Shown: piece after piece, positions 23,036-33,902 of the stretch
Position numbering within the stretch: the first letter of the stretch is position 1
Layout of the letters: every line of letters begins with the position of its first letter
Origin: Gyrodactylus bullatarudis
Lineage: Eukaryota > Platyhelminthes > Monogenea > Gyrodactylidea > Gyrodactylidae
Length of the DNA stretch: 64,000 nucleotides
Reading direction: 5' to 3'
NCBI GenBank assembly: GCA_012064415.1
Contig: SSNU01000052.1
Coordinates: forward strand, 436,403 to 500,402
Notes under the pieces: model-generated
The model's database searches: none
Told to the model about the DNA's origin: nothing
Seen by the model: the letters and a program-made list of their open reading frames with translations, nothing else
Made by a program: the position numbers and the translations under genes

Positions 23036-23250
23036 ATGATGAACATTAAAGAAATTCTATCAGGAAAATGTATGCTTTTGGGAATAGTGTTGGTTCTCAT
23101 GTACTTTGGACGTCATGGAAATCATGAGCGTATTCAACCAGATTATGATGTAAGTTTTTTCATACTTTCTTTATCAAATTATTGAGATTATTAAATTATT
23201 ATTTTTTCTTTTTCTAGTACGAATTGACTAAACGTTGGTTCGATCAATGA
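23036..23250 (+). CDS. Tiny two-exon gene, 48-residue membrane or secreted protein (paralog A)
   Basis: Exon 1 is 23,036-23,149, exon 2 is 23,218-23,250; the 68-bp intron has GTAAGT and TTTTTCTAG borders and falls between codons. The protein starts with a short basic stretch, then a hydrophobic segment (about residues 13-24, CMLLGIVLVLMY), an HGNHERIQPDYDY linker and the C-terminus YELTKRWFDQ. A poly(A) signal AATAAA lies at 23,379. I do not recognise the family. The hydrophobic part may be a signal peptide or a single membrane anchor; KR before WFDQ could be a dibasic site, but with a tail of only four residues that is speculative. The gene at 28,628-28,794 has the same exon structure and a matching C-terminus. 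ATG at 23,036 was chosen over 23,039 only because it comes first. Confidence 0.6.
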
Positions 23251-23603
23251 GAAAAGAAACCTTCCTGTTCAATGGTCATAAGAAAAATTTTAACTCTCAA
23301 GTCATTTTTGTCAAGACTATTTAATTTGAACTCAAATAATGAAATACAGTACATTTGTTGCACTACTCAAGTTTATCAATAAAAGCAAGTTATCATCACA
23401 ACTCAGATAATTTGGTTTAAATATATCCAAAGAGAATATTTAAAAAAGAGGAATAAAATTTAAATAAAAAAGTTCATTTGTTCAAACGTTTCCTGTCTCA
23501 TCATTTATCAGAGGGAATTGTAAATAATTGTGAATATTTGTTATCATTGGAAATCATTTCAAACGAAGTAACCGCTGATATTATTCGAAGATAAATATCT
23601 ATA

Positions 23604-24115
23604 AATACACCTAGTTAATATAAAGATGGGAATTTATGTTTTTTACAAAATTCTCATTTTTTCATCAAAAAATTGAATTTGGTCAAGATTTTTTGGAATC
23701 TAGATTATGAGGCCCACTCTCACGATATGGAGAAAAAAAATTTAAAAATCAATTTTTAAGGGAATTATGACAAATTTGAAATCTTGAATTCACAATTTTT
23801 TGAACTTTGAGTTGAAAAATTTTGGTGATTTCAATGTGATCAAAAGAAATCAAATAAACTGAATCTGATTTTGAGGATCGACCCATCGTCGTGTGAAAAT
23901 TAAATTTTTATTTTTTAATTATTTCCCTACTCAAAAATCGATGATCCAAAATTTCTGAAAAATGACGATTTTATCAAAAGTTTTAGTGCGATAATCAGTT
24001 TTCTTGTCTCATTGAGATCCTAAAAATCAACTTTTGATAATTCTCTCACGTGAAAATCAGCAAAATTATTCAACCCGTAGTTCGAAAAAATAGGAATTTG
24101 GCTCATTTATTCAGC
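23604..24115. mobile_element. MITE family M2, left half and decayed interior
   Basis: It starts with CACCTAGTTAATATAAAGAT and follows the M2 copy at 1599 through TTTTTTGGAATCTAGAT. The right terminal repeat is not found. Confidence 0.6.
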
Positions 24116-24600
24116 TACGTAATTTCATTCACAGCAGAGATGGCTATCGAAGATTGAACAAAATTTTTCTATGGTAGGTTAAAGTCTGGTATGAAAAACA
24201 CCCCTTAGAAATTTTCTGGTCCTAAACTCTAATTGCATGGAGAATTAGGAGTGATTGACGAATTTACGAAGACGCTGATATATATTTTATCATAATTGAA
24301 ATTTTTAAAGAATCAGAAAATTTTTATTAAATTAGGAGTCTTTTCTAAATTATAACGAGGGCAATTTTTAATTTTTTTGAGGATTCAAAGACTTACAAAT
24401 CCTATTACTTGTTAGCATTTCCCAGAGAAATTTCTAAGGGTAGAAATCTAGGAATGTGTACGTAAAGCAATTGGACCACACAAAATCAAATTTAAAAAAA
24501 AATTTCAAAATCTTGAAATTTTGATTTTTCCAATAAATCAAGAGAATTATGATCTTTAAGAAGCTTCAGAACATCAGTTTTGAGCTGAGCCATCGAGGTC
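24116..24600. other. Gene-free stretch
   Basis: No recognisable element or exon. Confidence 0.35.
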
Positions 24601-24838
24601 ATGTTTTTGAAAAAATATAAGAAAATGCCAGTTATTTCACAAATAAGGCCTTTATTTCGGGCATACTCATCAGTATGATACATGCCATATAAATACGTTT
24701 TTAGCAAAAATAAATTTTAACAATTATTGGTTGTGGTGTCTTTCAAATATGGTTGGTCAATCCCTGTTTCCAGGGTTGACTGTATTACATACAGAATAAT
24801 GAAATAACTGGCATCTTCTTATATTTTTTCAAAAACAA
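24600..24838. mobile_element. Foldback element with hammerhead, PLE family 1, about 240 bp
   Basis: Outer arms of about 38 bp (24,600-24,638 and 24,800-24,838) are reverse complements containing ATGCCAGTTATTTC. The interior matches the PLE1 3' end around 7020-7190, including a CCCTGTTTCCAGG block. Confidence 0.75.
24625..24688 (-). ncRNA. Hammerhead ribozyme, PLE family 1
   Basis: Minus strand: TCATA-CTGATGAG-TATGCC-C-GAAA. Helix III ATAA...TTAT, predicted cut after T, helix I TCATA/TGTGA with one G-U pair. GGCAT upstream is complementary to loop II. Confidence 0.82.
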
Positions 24839-25456
24839 GGGAATTAAAAACACCGTGAGGTATCCAAAATTTTATTTCAACTCGAATATGCCTATGAGAA
24901 TAGTTCTTTAAATTTAAGTTTTATTAGCAAACTGTAGAAGTATCAAGGGACATTTTCTTCAAGTTCATTTAGTAAAATTAAAATCTGCAAGCTGACGAAT
25001 AGACTGACTTTCATGCTAAAAAATGTCCGCTTGAAATTCTTTAATCTGAGGAATTGTGAAAGCTAATTTCAGAATTGAATTGGTAGAAAATCTACCATCT
25101 GTACTCAACCGAAAATTTTATTTTTTTAATCCGATTCGTAATCTACATAAACCTAATTGACATGGAGATGAGAATTTAATAATGTTTTCCAGGAACAAAA
25201 TTATCTTGTGAGCCCGTATTTCTACTGCTTCAACTTTTTATCGATTTCGAAGATTTAAAGAAATTTGATATTGAATCAAGAGTATACGAATATTTTAAAC
25301 TTGGCCATAGAGGTTGAGACAAACTCGCAATTTCCAAGAAAATGTTAAACTTCTAAATTTTGAGTCATTCGCCTTCGTAATAATTAAAAATAATTATTTT
25401 AAAAATTTTTAAAATTATAATTTTTCGAATTTCTATGAACTTCTAAATTTGAATTT
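24839..25456. other. Gene-free stretch with an M3 MITE fragment
   Basis: An M3 left end (AACCTAATTGACATGGAGAT) begins at about 25,149 and decays by 25,330. Nothing else is seen. Confidence 0.45.
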
Positions 25457-25510
25457 ATTATTATTACTGGAGTCGACACTCATAAGGAAGATAGGAGAAC
25501 GAACGAATAA

Positions 25511-25564
25511 TAAGTGATAAACGTTTTATTTCGCTGGGTCTCTTCAGACTCAATCCCGGGCTCT
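25511..25564 (-). ncRNA. Hammerhead ribozyme, family 2 copy 5
   Basis: Minus strand: GAGT-CTGAAGAG-ACCCAG-C-GAAA, helix III ATAAA/TTTAT, predicted cut after C, helix I GAGT/ACTT. CCGGG upstream against CCCAG of the loop has one mismatch relative to the sister copy. Confidence 0.82.
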
Positions 25565-25730
25565 GATTATATACTATTACATTGCATTACAATGGATGGA
25601 TTTCTAAAGCGACAAAAATGAAGCAGCCTGGAAACAGGATCATCAAAAAATGAACACCTCCCCCTCCCTGAGTTCCTTTTTATCCAATGGAAGAGCAGAA
25701 AAAATTTGCAATGTAATAGTATATAATCAG

Positions 25731-25785
25731 AGCCCGGGATTAAGTCTGAAGAGACCCGGCGAAATAAAACGTTTATCACTTATTA
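25731..25785 (+). ncRNA. Hammerhead ribozyme, family 2 copy 6
   Basis: AAGT-CTGAAGAG-ACCCGG-C-GAAA, helix III ATAAA/TTTAT, predicted cut after C, helix I AAGT/ACTT. CCGGG upstream is fully complementary to CCCGG in loop II. Confidence 0.85.
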
Positions 25786-25913
25786 TTCGTTCGTTCTCCT
25801 ATCTTCCTTATGAGTGTTGACTCCAGTAATAATAATATACTTGATAAGGTTCGGCAACATTATCGTTCCAATTTGAATTTATCTTGCATGAGATTCCTGA
25901 TTATTGCGAATAC

Positions 25914-26102
25914 ATCATTTTGCTGACTAATTTCTTGCATTTTGAAAGTAGAAAACGAAGATAGATTATGGGTGAATAGAGTATAAGAATACATGTTGGT
26001 GTAGGGTCTGATGAGAACCGACGGAAAAAAGAGCTCATGTTCACCCACAATCGATTTTAGTTTTCTCCCTTCAAAATGCAAGACATTAGTCAGCAAAATG
26101 AT
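25914..26102. mobile_element. Foldback element with hammerhead, family 2 copy 7
   Basis: 25,914-25,975 and 26,044-26,102 are diverged reverse complements (CATTTTGCTGACTAAT at the tip). Confidence 0.7.
25992..26048 (+). ncRNA. Hammerhead ribozyme, family 2 copy 7, slightly altered
   Basis: GGGT-CTGATGAG-AACCGA-C, then GGAAA with one extra G before GAAA; predicted cut after C, helix I GGGT/ACCC. GTTGGT upstream pairs with ACCGAC of the loop through one G-U pair, in place of GTCGGT in the sister copies. Confidence 0.7.
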
Positions 26103-26119
26103 GATAAATTTGGACTCTT

Positions 26120-26340
26120 CGTCTAATCTTGATCCGAAATATCAGTATCAGATTGTTTTGAAAAAATTTGAGTCTAAAGATTGAAAAAGTGCGAAATTGG
26201 CAAAATGGCCTGATATATATATTTTTTCTGAAATTATTTTATTTCGACAACATATTTAATCATGGAATTAAAAAATTTTCTTGACTATCCGGAGAAAAAT
26301 AGTAAATTCTCATTTTCGTCTCAACTAGCTTTCTATTCTA
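26120..26340. repeat. Right half of an M3 MITE
   Basis: Ends with the decayed terminal repeat ATTCTCATTTTCGTCTCAAC followed by TAGCTTT. Confidence 0.5.
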
Positions 26341-27480
26341 TCAGAACCTTTTAAAATATAGTTTCAAGTTTATCTATAAATCTTGAACAAGTACTTAAGC
26401 GAGTTTTAAAAAATTCCTTTCGAAGAAAAGTAGTACTGGTCAACAAAATTTATAAAAAGTATAAGTTTCATCGTCAACTACAAATCAAATTAGTTGAGTT
26501 TCTACGAATATCAAAATCAATGAAAATGCTTTTTATAGTCAGGAAATTTACGGCCTGATAAGAATGTAATTTTATGTACATTATTGAAAAATATGATTGA
26601 AAGCGAAATTTTCCGATCTAAAATGCTTAACTAATGAAGGAAGCTTTCGGAATTTGAAAAATACTGTTCCGTTGCAGATTAATACGTGAATTCTTTCAAT
26701 CATTGTTGGAAAAAAATTAATTTTTTCATCATAAAGCTAGTTTATATTAAGTTGAGATATTTTGGTTGTAACGAAAATCAAAATACAGCTGTCCTTCGGG
26801 TTTGCCATATGGGAAAGGGCACATCTTAATAATTATAATTCTTGAGTGAATAAAATATTTCCATCATCCTTATTTTTTGTTGAGTTAAAAAGTGATTACA
26901 GTTTGGTGTGTGTGAATGTGCTAATTTTCCAGCTAAAAATAAGAGTTCGTATTTGATATCTACTAATAAGTAGGACAAATATATTTAAATTTTTATATTT
27001 TGGGCAAATTTTGTCACTTTTCTAGTTTTTGGTCTCAACTTGTAGAGAATTTTCTCCTGATTCGATCAGTACCACTAAACCCTATCAAACTCGTTCATTA
27101 AGTATGAAAACTATTGAAAATAAACTTCGAAATTTTGATGAAAAATTAATGTGTCACCCTCTCCCCTAATTTACAAGTTGAGCTTAAGTTTCTTACTAAT
27201 TATGTATTACATTTCAGTCACAAATTGTCTATTTAAGGTCAAATTGTTTCATAATTACACCTTGTTAAATTAAAAATCAATAGGGAATTCTATCTAAAGT
27301 CTTTTCAGTGACTTTAGAAACATTATTCAATAAATTAAGTTCATTTTTAGTCAAAATTTAAACACCCATAACTTTTTTATTATATATGATAGAAATGTAA
27401 ATTTTTCTGCAAATGGAAGAGAATTTAAAATAATTTATTAATTATAATGATCAAAAAGGGCAGGACGGAATATATTTTCT
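26341..27480. other. Gene-free stretch
   Basis: AT-rich sequence without recognisable exon, RNA gene or repeat end. Confidence 0.4.
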
Positions 27481-28035
27481 CTCAGAACAACTAGAAAAAT
27501 GTGAAAATGAAATCTTCAATCTTTTCATCAAGAAATCGAATTTACGCAAAATTTCACTGATTTTCAAGCAGTAAAAATGATATCAAAATTCGCTTTTCAC
27601 ACGATGATGAGGTGATTCTCGATTTTTTTGACGTATCGTGATCCTAAAAATCAACTTTGGATTACTCTCCCATTTTGTTATCTAAATTTCAAAGATATGG
27701 AAGTTTGGCGCTAACTTGTGATTTGAAATAAGCCATAATTTTGATATTTTTCCTTCATTCTGTGAATGTGGGCCTCATGATCTAGATTCAAAAACATCTT
27801 GATTGAATTCGATGAAAAAAAGCATTCTCAATTTAAGGACCCTCTTCGATTTCCTTCGCTAATTTTTATCCTTGATCAAAACTTCAGGATCACATAAAGA
27901 AGATTTTTTTTCTTCAAATCGTAAAAATGAGCAACGTGAATAGGATTCTAAAAAAACATATTCGAATTTTTCGATAAAAAAATCGTGAGTCTTGCAAAAA
28001 TCATTGATTCCCAACTTCATATCAATTTGTTTTCT
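27481..28035. repeat. Decayed M2 and M1 MITE pieces
   Basis: 27,740-27,830 carries the GGGCCTCATGATCTAGATTC block of M2. 27,900-28,032 is an M1 right arm ending GATTCCCAACTTCATATCAA. Confidence 0.55.
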
Positions 28036-28627
28036 ATTAGTGAACTATAATAAAAACCGAATGGCACTTTCTTTCTTCAATAGAAAATTCAATAACTGAG
28101 AATTCGAATGTTTACAATTGTTTTTTATGATAATGCTAATAATGAAAATTTATTTCTTCAATAATTCTCTGCTGTATTTACTCTAAAATGTGATACTTTT
28201 CCTATTAGTTTCTATGGAATTTCCTCTGAAAAATCAAAGATACAATTCAGTAAAGCTGACAACATTGTCAACAAATTTTTTTTTCTCTTCAATCGTATAT
28301 TTTTGTTAGAAAGATTTTTTCAATTCTAGATTATTCTGTTATTTCAGCTACATCTCATCCGAGAAATGCATTTATTTAGGAAATTTTAATTGGATATATT
28401 ATAATTTTTGAAATTGAAAAAAATTGAATGAAAAAAGATTTAAATGCCGGAAATTTTAGAGATTTTATTTAATCTTTTTTGCAGTGTGTGAATATCGAAA
28501 GAATGCTTCAAATTAAGAGATTTTTTTTTGAAATAATACCAGTGAAATTGTTATTTTTTAATGATGAAATCAGACGAAATCATCCAAAAACCCTTTGTAA
28601 AAGACAATACATAATGTAGGAGTCTCT
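28036..28627. other. Gene-free stretch downstream of paralog B
   Basis: Nothing recognised. Confidence 0.35.
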
Positions 28628-28794
28628 TCAGGCATCATACCAACGCTTGGATAATTCATGCTAGGATAATAATTTTAAAGAATTTTGATAATTACTTGTT
28701 CAGGATTCATGAATGCGAATGCCATGATAGCTCCAATGATTAATACAAGTTTTGAGTAGCTCTGTCCCTTTTTGGTCAAGTTAAGTATCTTCAT
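28628..28794 (-). CDS. Tiny two-exon gene, 43-residue membrane or secreted protein (paralog B)
   Basis: Exon 1 is 28,794-28,696, exon 2 is 28,660-28,628. The intron is only 35 bp (GTAATT...ATCCTAG) and lies between codons, as in paralog A. The protein begins MKILNLTKKGQSYSKL, has a hydrophobic segment (about residues 16-29, LVLIIGAIMAFAF), a short MNPEQ linker and the C-terminus HELSKRWYDA. Exon 2 has the same length (33 bp with stop) and the same ELxKRW(F/Y)D motif as paralog A. The hydrophobic segment and basic N-terminus are kept although residues differ. Without splicing the frame would stop 7 codons after the donor. Function unknown. The 35-bp intron is short for this region, which lowers confidence slightly. 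Confidence 0.55.
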
Positions 28795-29600
28795 AATTCT
28801 CTCTTTGTTATAGAAATGGGAAGATTATGTCAGGCGTATTCCATGATTGCATTTTAATATCATTAATGATAGCCAATGAAAAGTGAACTTAAAATTTATT
28901 CATTTTGTGGATGTGGAAACGAAATCAACTACAATGGACTATACTGATGATGTAAAATTATATTCAAAAATAAACATTTACTATGCATCGCGTATACTTT
29001 GTGTCTACTTTTGTAAATGATACAGGAAAATGCTAATAATAGATATTCGCTAAAAAGCCTTTAAAATTTATTATTATTTTGTCTAAAATAATTTTATTGT
29101 TTTTATTTGAGTAATGAAAAAGATACCGCAATGAATTTATTTGCTGTATTTTGTCTTTTTCGAGTAATATAAAGTATTCTTTAATCCTGGTACGGAAAAC
29201 GAATCGTTGTTCATATCTTTGAAATTCACAACCTGTTCGTGTACTGTTAGGTATCCTCATCCCTCATAAAAATATGGTCATTTATCAAAAGTTGATTTTC
29301 AGAATCACAACAAGACAAGAAAGCTGAATATGCTGAACTTCAAATAGAAATTTTTTGATAATTTACTAACAAGAAAAAGAATGCCTATGAATATTTCGCC
29401 TGGTCTGATAATCGAAAATAAGATCTATTTCTCGGTGAGTGAGCATTCAACCACTTAGTCTATCAATATTTTCTGTTCAAGAAATTTTTTTCTTCTTTAT
29501 AATCTTATACTTTAGTATACCAAAATGGATATTTTCAAATACAGGATAAGTTGAGACCTCAAACTAATTTTCGGTATTTTTTGCTACCAGATCTATTGCT
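28795..29600. other. Gene-free stretch upstream of paralog B
   Basis: No recognisable element; a 75-codon minus-strand frame at 29,033-29,260 has no motif. Confidence 0.35.
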
Positions 29601-29603
29601 GAA

Positions 29604-29760
29604 TCATGAAAAAAAAATTTTCAGAGTATTTTTCTTCAAATCGTAAAAGTTGTCAACATGAGTAGGATTCCAAATATATTCAACACATTCGAATTTTTGA
29701 CAAAAAAAATTGAGGTTTTCGTAAAAATCATATATTCCTAACTTCATATCAATCAAGTTT
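29604..29760. repeat. Right half of an M1 MITE
   Basis: Matches the M1 arm from TCGTAAAAGTTGTCAACATG to the end CCTAACTTCATATCAATCAA and TA. Confidence 0.6.
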
Positions 29761-29907
29761 AGAACATGGGTGAAGAGTCTAAACATAGAACGGTTTTAAT
29801 GACTTAAAATACTGATGAGAACAAAGACTGTGATGGGTTATCAATCTAAATTCATTGAAATTTAAGGATCTCATTAGTTTTGATGCGTGAATTGTCTATT
29901 TCTTATA

Positions 29908-30545
29908 AAAAGCTAGTTAATATGAATTTATGGTTCTTACAAATTTTCAATTTTTTCATCTAGAATCAAATTTTTTGGAATCAAGATCATGAAGGCTCTT
30001 TTCACATTATGGAGATAAAAATTTGACAAAATCAATTTTTAAAGAAATCATGGCATATTTCAAAGTAAAGTATTTCGAAGTACCTCTAAAATCCTATTTT
30101 ATGTTGATATATTTTAGTGAATTCAAAGTGAGAAATGGATCAAAAGTTTATTTTTAGGATCACAATTAGACAAAGAGTTGAGAAATGCTGAATCTGATTT
30201 TGAGAATTACTCCATTATCGTGTGAAAATTGAATTTTCCTACTTTGATGATTCAAGATCCCTGAAAAATGACGGATTCATCAGAAGTTTTATGGAAATAA
30301 TCCAGTTTTTTGTCTTTTGTCGATCCTAAAAATCAACTTTTGATCTCTTTCTCACTTTGAAATTTTCAACTCAAAGTTCAAAAAATAGGAATATAGCGCT
30401 ACATCGAAATACTTTGAAATATGCCATAACTTTCTTAAACTTGATTGTGCCTCATGGTTAAAATTCCAATTTATTGATGGAAGAATTGAGTGTTTTGAAA
30501 AAAATTCCTAATTTCCCATTTTCCTAATATGAAATTCATGTCAAC
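29908..30545. mobile_element. Decayed M2 MITE
   Basis: Left end AAAGCTAGTTAATATGAATT; internal TTTTTTGGAATCAAGATCAT; the two halves mirror each other weakly around 30,200; right end near ATTCATGTCAAC. Confidence 0.55.
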
Positions 30546-30887
30546 TTAATAAATTTGGACCAGACATAGCACTGTCAACATGAACCAAGGCGTTGCAAAT
30601 TTGTATCTTAATAATTAATAAAAACACGGTAAAAATATGTTAGAAACTTAATTTTTATCCTCATAAGCCGGGAGAATTTTATCATGCGGAATTCAATTTA
30701 AAAGTCTTTGACTATTTTTATATATTATTTTTCATTTAAGATAGATGCTTGAACAACTCTTTCAAAAAGTACACAAAGAAAACTGCTAGAAAGAAGATAT
30801 AAAAACGCGATTTACAACAAATTTTTACAGAAAAAAAAACATAATAGAAGATCATCAAAATAATTTAAGCTGCTATTCCAATATATA

Positions 30888-31080
30888 TGTTACCGTTAAT
30901 CTTGTTACTCTTGATAGTCTTAAGACTAACGGAATGGTTAGTTAATCTTGTTACCGAGTAACAAGTTTAACTGAAATCTTTGATAGTCTTAAGACTACCT
31001 GATAGTCTTAAGACTAACGGCATAGCTTGATAAACTTATTACCAGGTTTTAAGATTAACTAGCTATAAAATATAGTTTGT
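30888..31080. repeat. Cluster of short palindromes around GTCTTAAGAC
   Basis: TGATAGTCTTAAGACTA occurs three times between about 30,912 and 31,017. The copies alternate with GTTAC/GTAAC palindromes (TTACCGAGTAA). The whole block can fold on itself in several ways. Confidence 0.7.
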
Positions 31081-31576
31081 TGATCTTGATACTTGGTAAT
31101 AAGTTTGGCTGACTGAATTAAATTTTTCAAACTGATATCATTATATATATCTGTGAATAATATTATTCTCTAGTGGGTCAGATTTGATTTTTATGCACAC
31201 TTGTCTACTCTCTCCTTACATAATGATGTATATTTAGATCCATATAGATCATTAGTATATAAATTTGTATTCAATTTTCTCAAAATTTTATGTCCTTTAT
31301 CAAATCTTGCATCAGATAAGCAAGTGTCAGATATTCCATTTATTTTTTAAATTTTTGATGAATAATTTACAAGCTTTTTCCTTTTATGATGCTGAAAACT
31401 TTGATAAACTGGCAAAATTTATGTCAGACTTATCTGTGATTAGAGATTACTTCTTGTTGGTGGATTATTACGAATGAGCTAGTCGGATCATGGACATCTG
31501 ATACATCTCTACAATAGAAATTTTCTCCCCTTAAGATATCTACTTTTATGCAAAAGCTTGAATGTAGGATTCATCT
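31081..31576. other. Gene-free stretch
   Basis: A 70-codon plus-strand frame at 31,265-31,477 has no recognisable motif. Nothing else is seen. Confidence 0.35.
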
Positions 31577-31660
31577 AAATCTAATTGATATGAACTTGGG
31601 AATCTATGGTTATTACGATATTCTCAATATTTTCATCAAGAATACAATTTTGGGATTCCT
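31577..31660. repeat. Left tip of an M1 MITE
   Basis: AATCTAATTGATATGAACTT followed by GGGAATCTATGG and the ATTTTCATCAAGAAT block. Confidence 0.55.
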
Positions 31661-31705
31661 AATCTTACAAATCATACAGATCGCTCAAGAATGTTAATTT
31701 AAACT

Positions 31706-31879
31706 ACAGTCAATAGCCCAGAGAGATTCAGGAATAGTAGAATGAAAAATCATACATGGATGTGTGTGAGGGTACCAAATTGCCTTATACATCTTCGACC
31801 ATATCATTCCACTATTGATGAAACTCTGCGTCTGATTTTTCATTCTACTATTCCTGAAACTCTCTTGTTTATTGACTGT
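31706..31879. mobile_element. Small foldback element, 174 bp
   Basis: 47-bp arms 31,706-31,752 and 31,833-31,879 (tip ACAGTCAATA) are near-perfect reverse complements; spacer 80 bp. No coding sequence. Overlapping frames on both strands are products of the symmetry. Confidence 0.75.
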
Positions 31880-32125
31880 ATTATTGTAGCAGCATTCATT
31901 CAAAATATTTTGGTTCAAATTGCAATTTTGAAATGAGATTTTCTATATCAGTATATAAAAAGTTTTAGAAGTAAATTGGCACCCTTTCAGGAGAATAAAA
32001 TACCAAATGCTGATTCTTTGCACCATGAATTCAAATCTGCAAACAGGATATCTTTTCGACAAAAATCAATCACTGATTCATCAGTCTCAATTTGAAACGA
32101 TTAATAATCTGAATTATGTGATAAG

Positions 32126-32657
32126 TAGGGCGGTCAAAATGCTATTTTGCCATTTTTGTATGTTGCTAGAATTTTTATGAGATTTATGAAATTAACATTC
32201 GTGACCATCAAGGATATTTCCTCGTGAAAATAATTTTGCTATTTTTCTGCTATTCAAAATCGAATGCTATTTTTCCTCAAATTAATTGCTATTCTTTTTG
32301 CTATTTCTCCGGGCTAAGCCCTTGTCATATAAATGGTGACATGAGAACAAATCTTATTTTTCTAGATTTCGATCATCTCTTCATTTGAATCAAGCTGTTT
32401 CCAAAGCGTCTCAATCTCGTAATAAGGCCTGCTCTGAAGGTTTTTGATTGGTCGAAGGAAAATTTTAAGCTTGGGATATTATTTAACCTCATTTGTTCCA
32501 TAATTGAATGTCTGATCACACGTTTGGATGCAATGTTCTGTCTTACCCAAACGAAAATTATTTACTTACAAGTAGTGCATATCATATTTTTCATATGCTA
32601 TAATTTTTGAAAATTATGCTATTGTTTTCTGAAAAATTCTATTTTGTGAACGCCCTA
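32126..32657. mobile_element. hAT-type MITE, 532 bp
   Basis: Ends TAGGGCGGTCAAAATGCTA and rc TAGGGCGTTCACAAAATAGA are inverted. The 8 bases outside, GTGATAAG and GTGATTTG, match at 6 of 8 positions, as expected for an aged hAT target duplication. The interior is AT-rich with repeated GCTATTTTT and no transposase. Confidence 0.75.
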
Positions 32658-33292
32658 GTGATTTGAAACTGAATTTTTTTCTACAGTAGCTTCATGTATC
32701 TTAAATGACTAACACATCCAAAGACAAGCGAGAACTTATTATAATGTAATTAGGGATCTTCGGTAAGTCTTACACCTTCTCCGAGAATCGAATCATCTTG
32801 ATATATTTTTGCTCAATTATAATTTGAATTAGTTTTATAATAAAAATCTAAACCTTAAAAATGTGAAAGAATTCTGGAAACTCAAATTCGTACTCTTTCA
32901 ATTATTGACATTTTTTGAAATAATCATTCCAACTTTATATTAATAAGCTTTAAGTATTTATTGACGTTGTTCGCTTGCTGCCTAACTATGTTGTATTCTG
33001 GCTTGTATTGGTCTATCTGTATAAAAAAAAGGAGAGAAAGGTGTAGTATTTCTTAAAAAATAAGGATAATTAAAATTACAGTGATTGTTATAGTAATCAG
33101 AATTATTAGAGTAATAACTCTGATAATATAATTCATCACTTGAAAGAACATTAAAACTAAGATAAGAATAAAAACATTTAGATTACCCTGATAAAAATAG
33201 TTGGGACTCACACAATATTTCGAATACATGTCGTATTCTTCTTCTGGCGTGAGATTTTAAGATACTTAAACCCTGTGTGTCCAATCAAAACA
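32658..33292. other. Gene-free stretch
   Basis: Contains a block (32,950-33,050) related to 20,340-20,520 and GTTGTTCGCTTGC, which recurs inverted at about 33,565. Confidence 0.45.
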
Positions 33293-33575
33293 TTAAACCA
33301 ATCAGATTTCTTCTCAACTTTAATCAATCAATTCTAACCAACGATTTCCAGTATCCGTCTTATTACCATTAACAACCTCGTTTAGTTTAATCTCTATAGA
33401 CTCCAAAATCATACTTTTATACTTATTTCTCATGTTTCCTAGACTTCTCACGTCATTAAAATCTATAATATGATCTGGATTATCAGCCCAGTGTTTAGCT
33501 AATGCTGACTTGTCTACCTGTTAGAATTGATTGATTAAAATTGAGAAGAAATCTGATTGGCAAGCGAACAACGTT
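33293..33575 (-). mobile_element. PLE3 3' end with inverted copy of its own terminus
   Basis: The last 66 codons of a PLE protein (33,320-33,520) are followed on the minus strand by AAGTTGAGAAGAAATCTGAT. The same sequence recurs inverted at 33,521-33,562, directly upstream of the coding piece. Confidence 0.7.
33320..33520 (-). pseudogene. PLE3 endonuclease C-terminal fragment
   Basis: The frame reads QVDKSALAKHWADNPDHIID, then SLGNMRNKYKSMILESIEIK, then GNRWLELID-stop. The order SALAxH, HxIDF, a charged helix ending ESIEIKL and a terminal W matches the C-terminal part of PLE GIY-YIG proteins. No stops in 66 codons, but everything upstream is absent. Confidence 0.7.
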
Positions 33576-33902
33576 ATAGTCAATCTATGCCGAACAGCTC
33601 CCTGAAGAACTACTTGATTCAAAATTAGGTATTTAGACAAAAAGTGCTCTTAAATCATAGTTAGGTAGTTTAAAATGTACTTTTAGAAATTATAAAAGAT
33701 GAACAGTTCCAGTCCATTATTATTCGGATTGAATTTTCACCTAATTTCTTATCAATTTCTTATTAGTTTTTTTTGAGCAACTACCCTGATAAAAATCATT
33801 TGATAATTATTCTGCCAGGAAAATACAAACGTTCGATCGTTATTTCAGGAAGAGAAAAAAACTATCTACATTTTATGCGAAGAAATATTGACTATCAGTC
33901 GT
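33576..33902. other. Gene-free stretch
   Basis: Nothing recognised. Confidence 0.35.

Larger units (their letters stand above)
25457..25836. mobile_element. Foldback element with two hammerheads, family 2 (copies 5 and 6)
   Basis: Arms of about 130 bp (25,457-25,594 and 25,705-25,836) are almost identical reverse complements, joined by about 110 bp. Each arm contains a full hammerhead. The right arm resembles 11,050-11,215. Confidence 0.85.

Noticed and set aside
31694..31936. Overlapping frames on both strands with similar translations
   Set aside because: They arise from the symmetry of a 174-bp foldback element.
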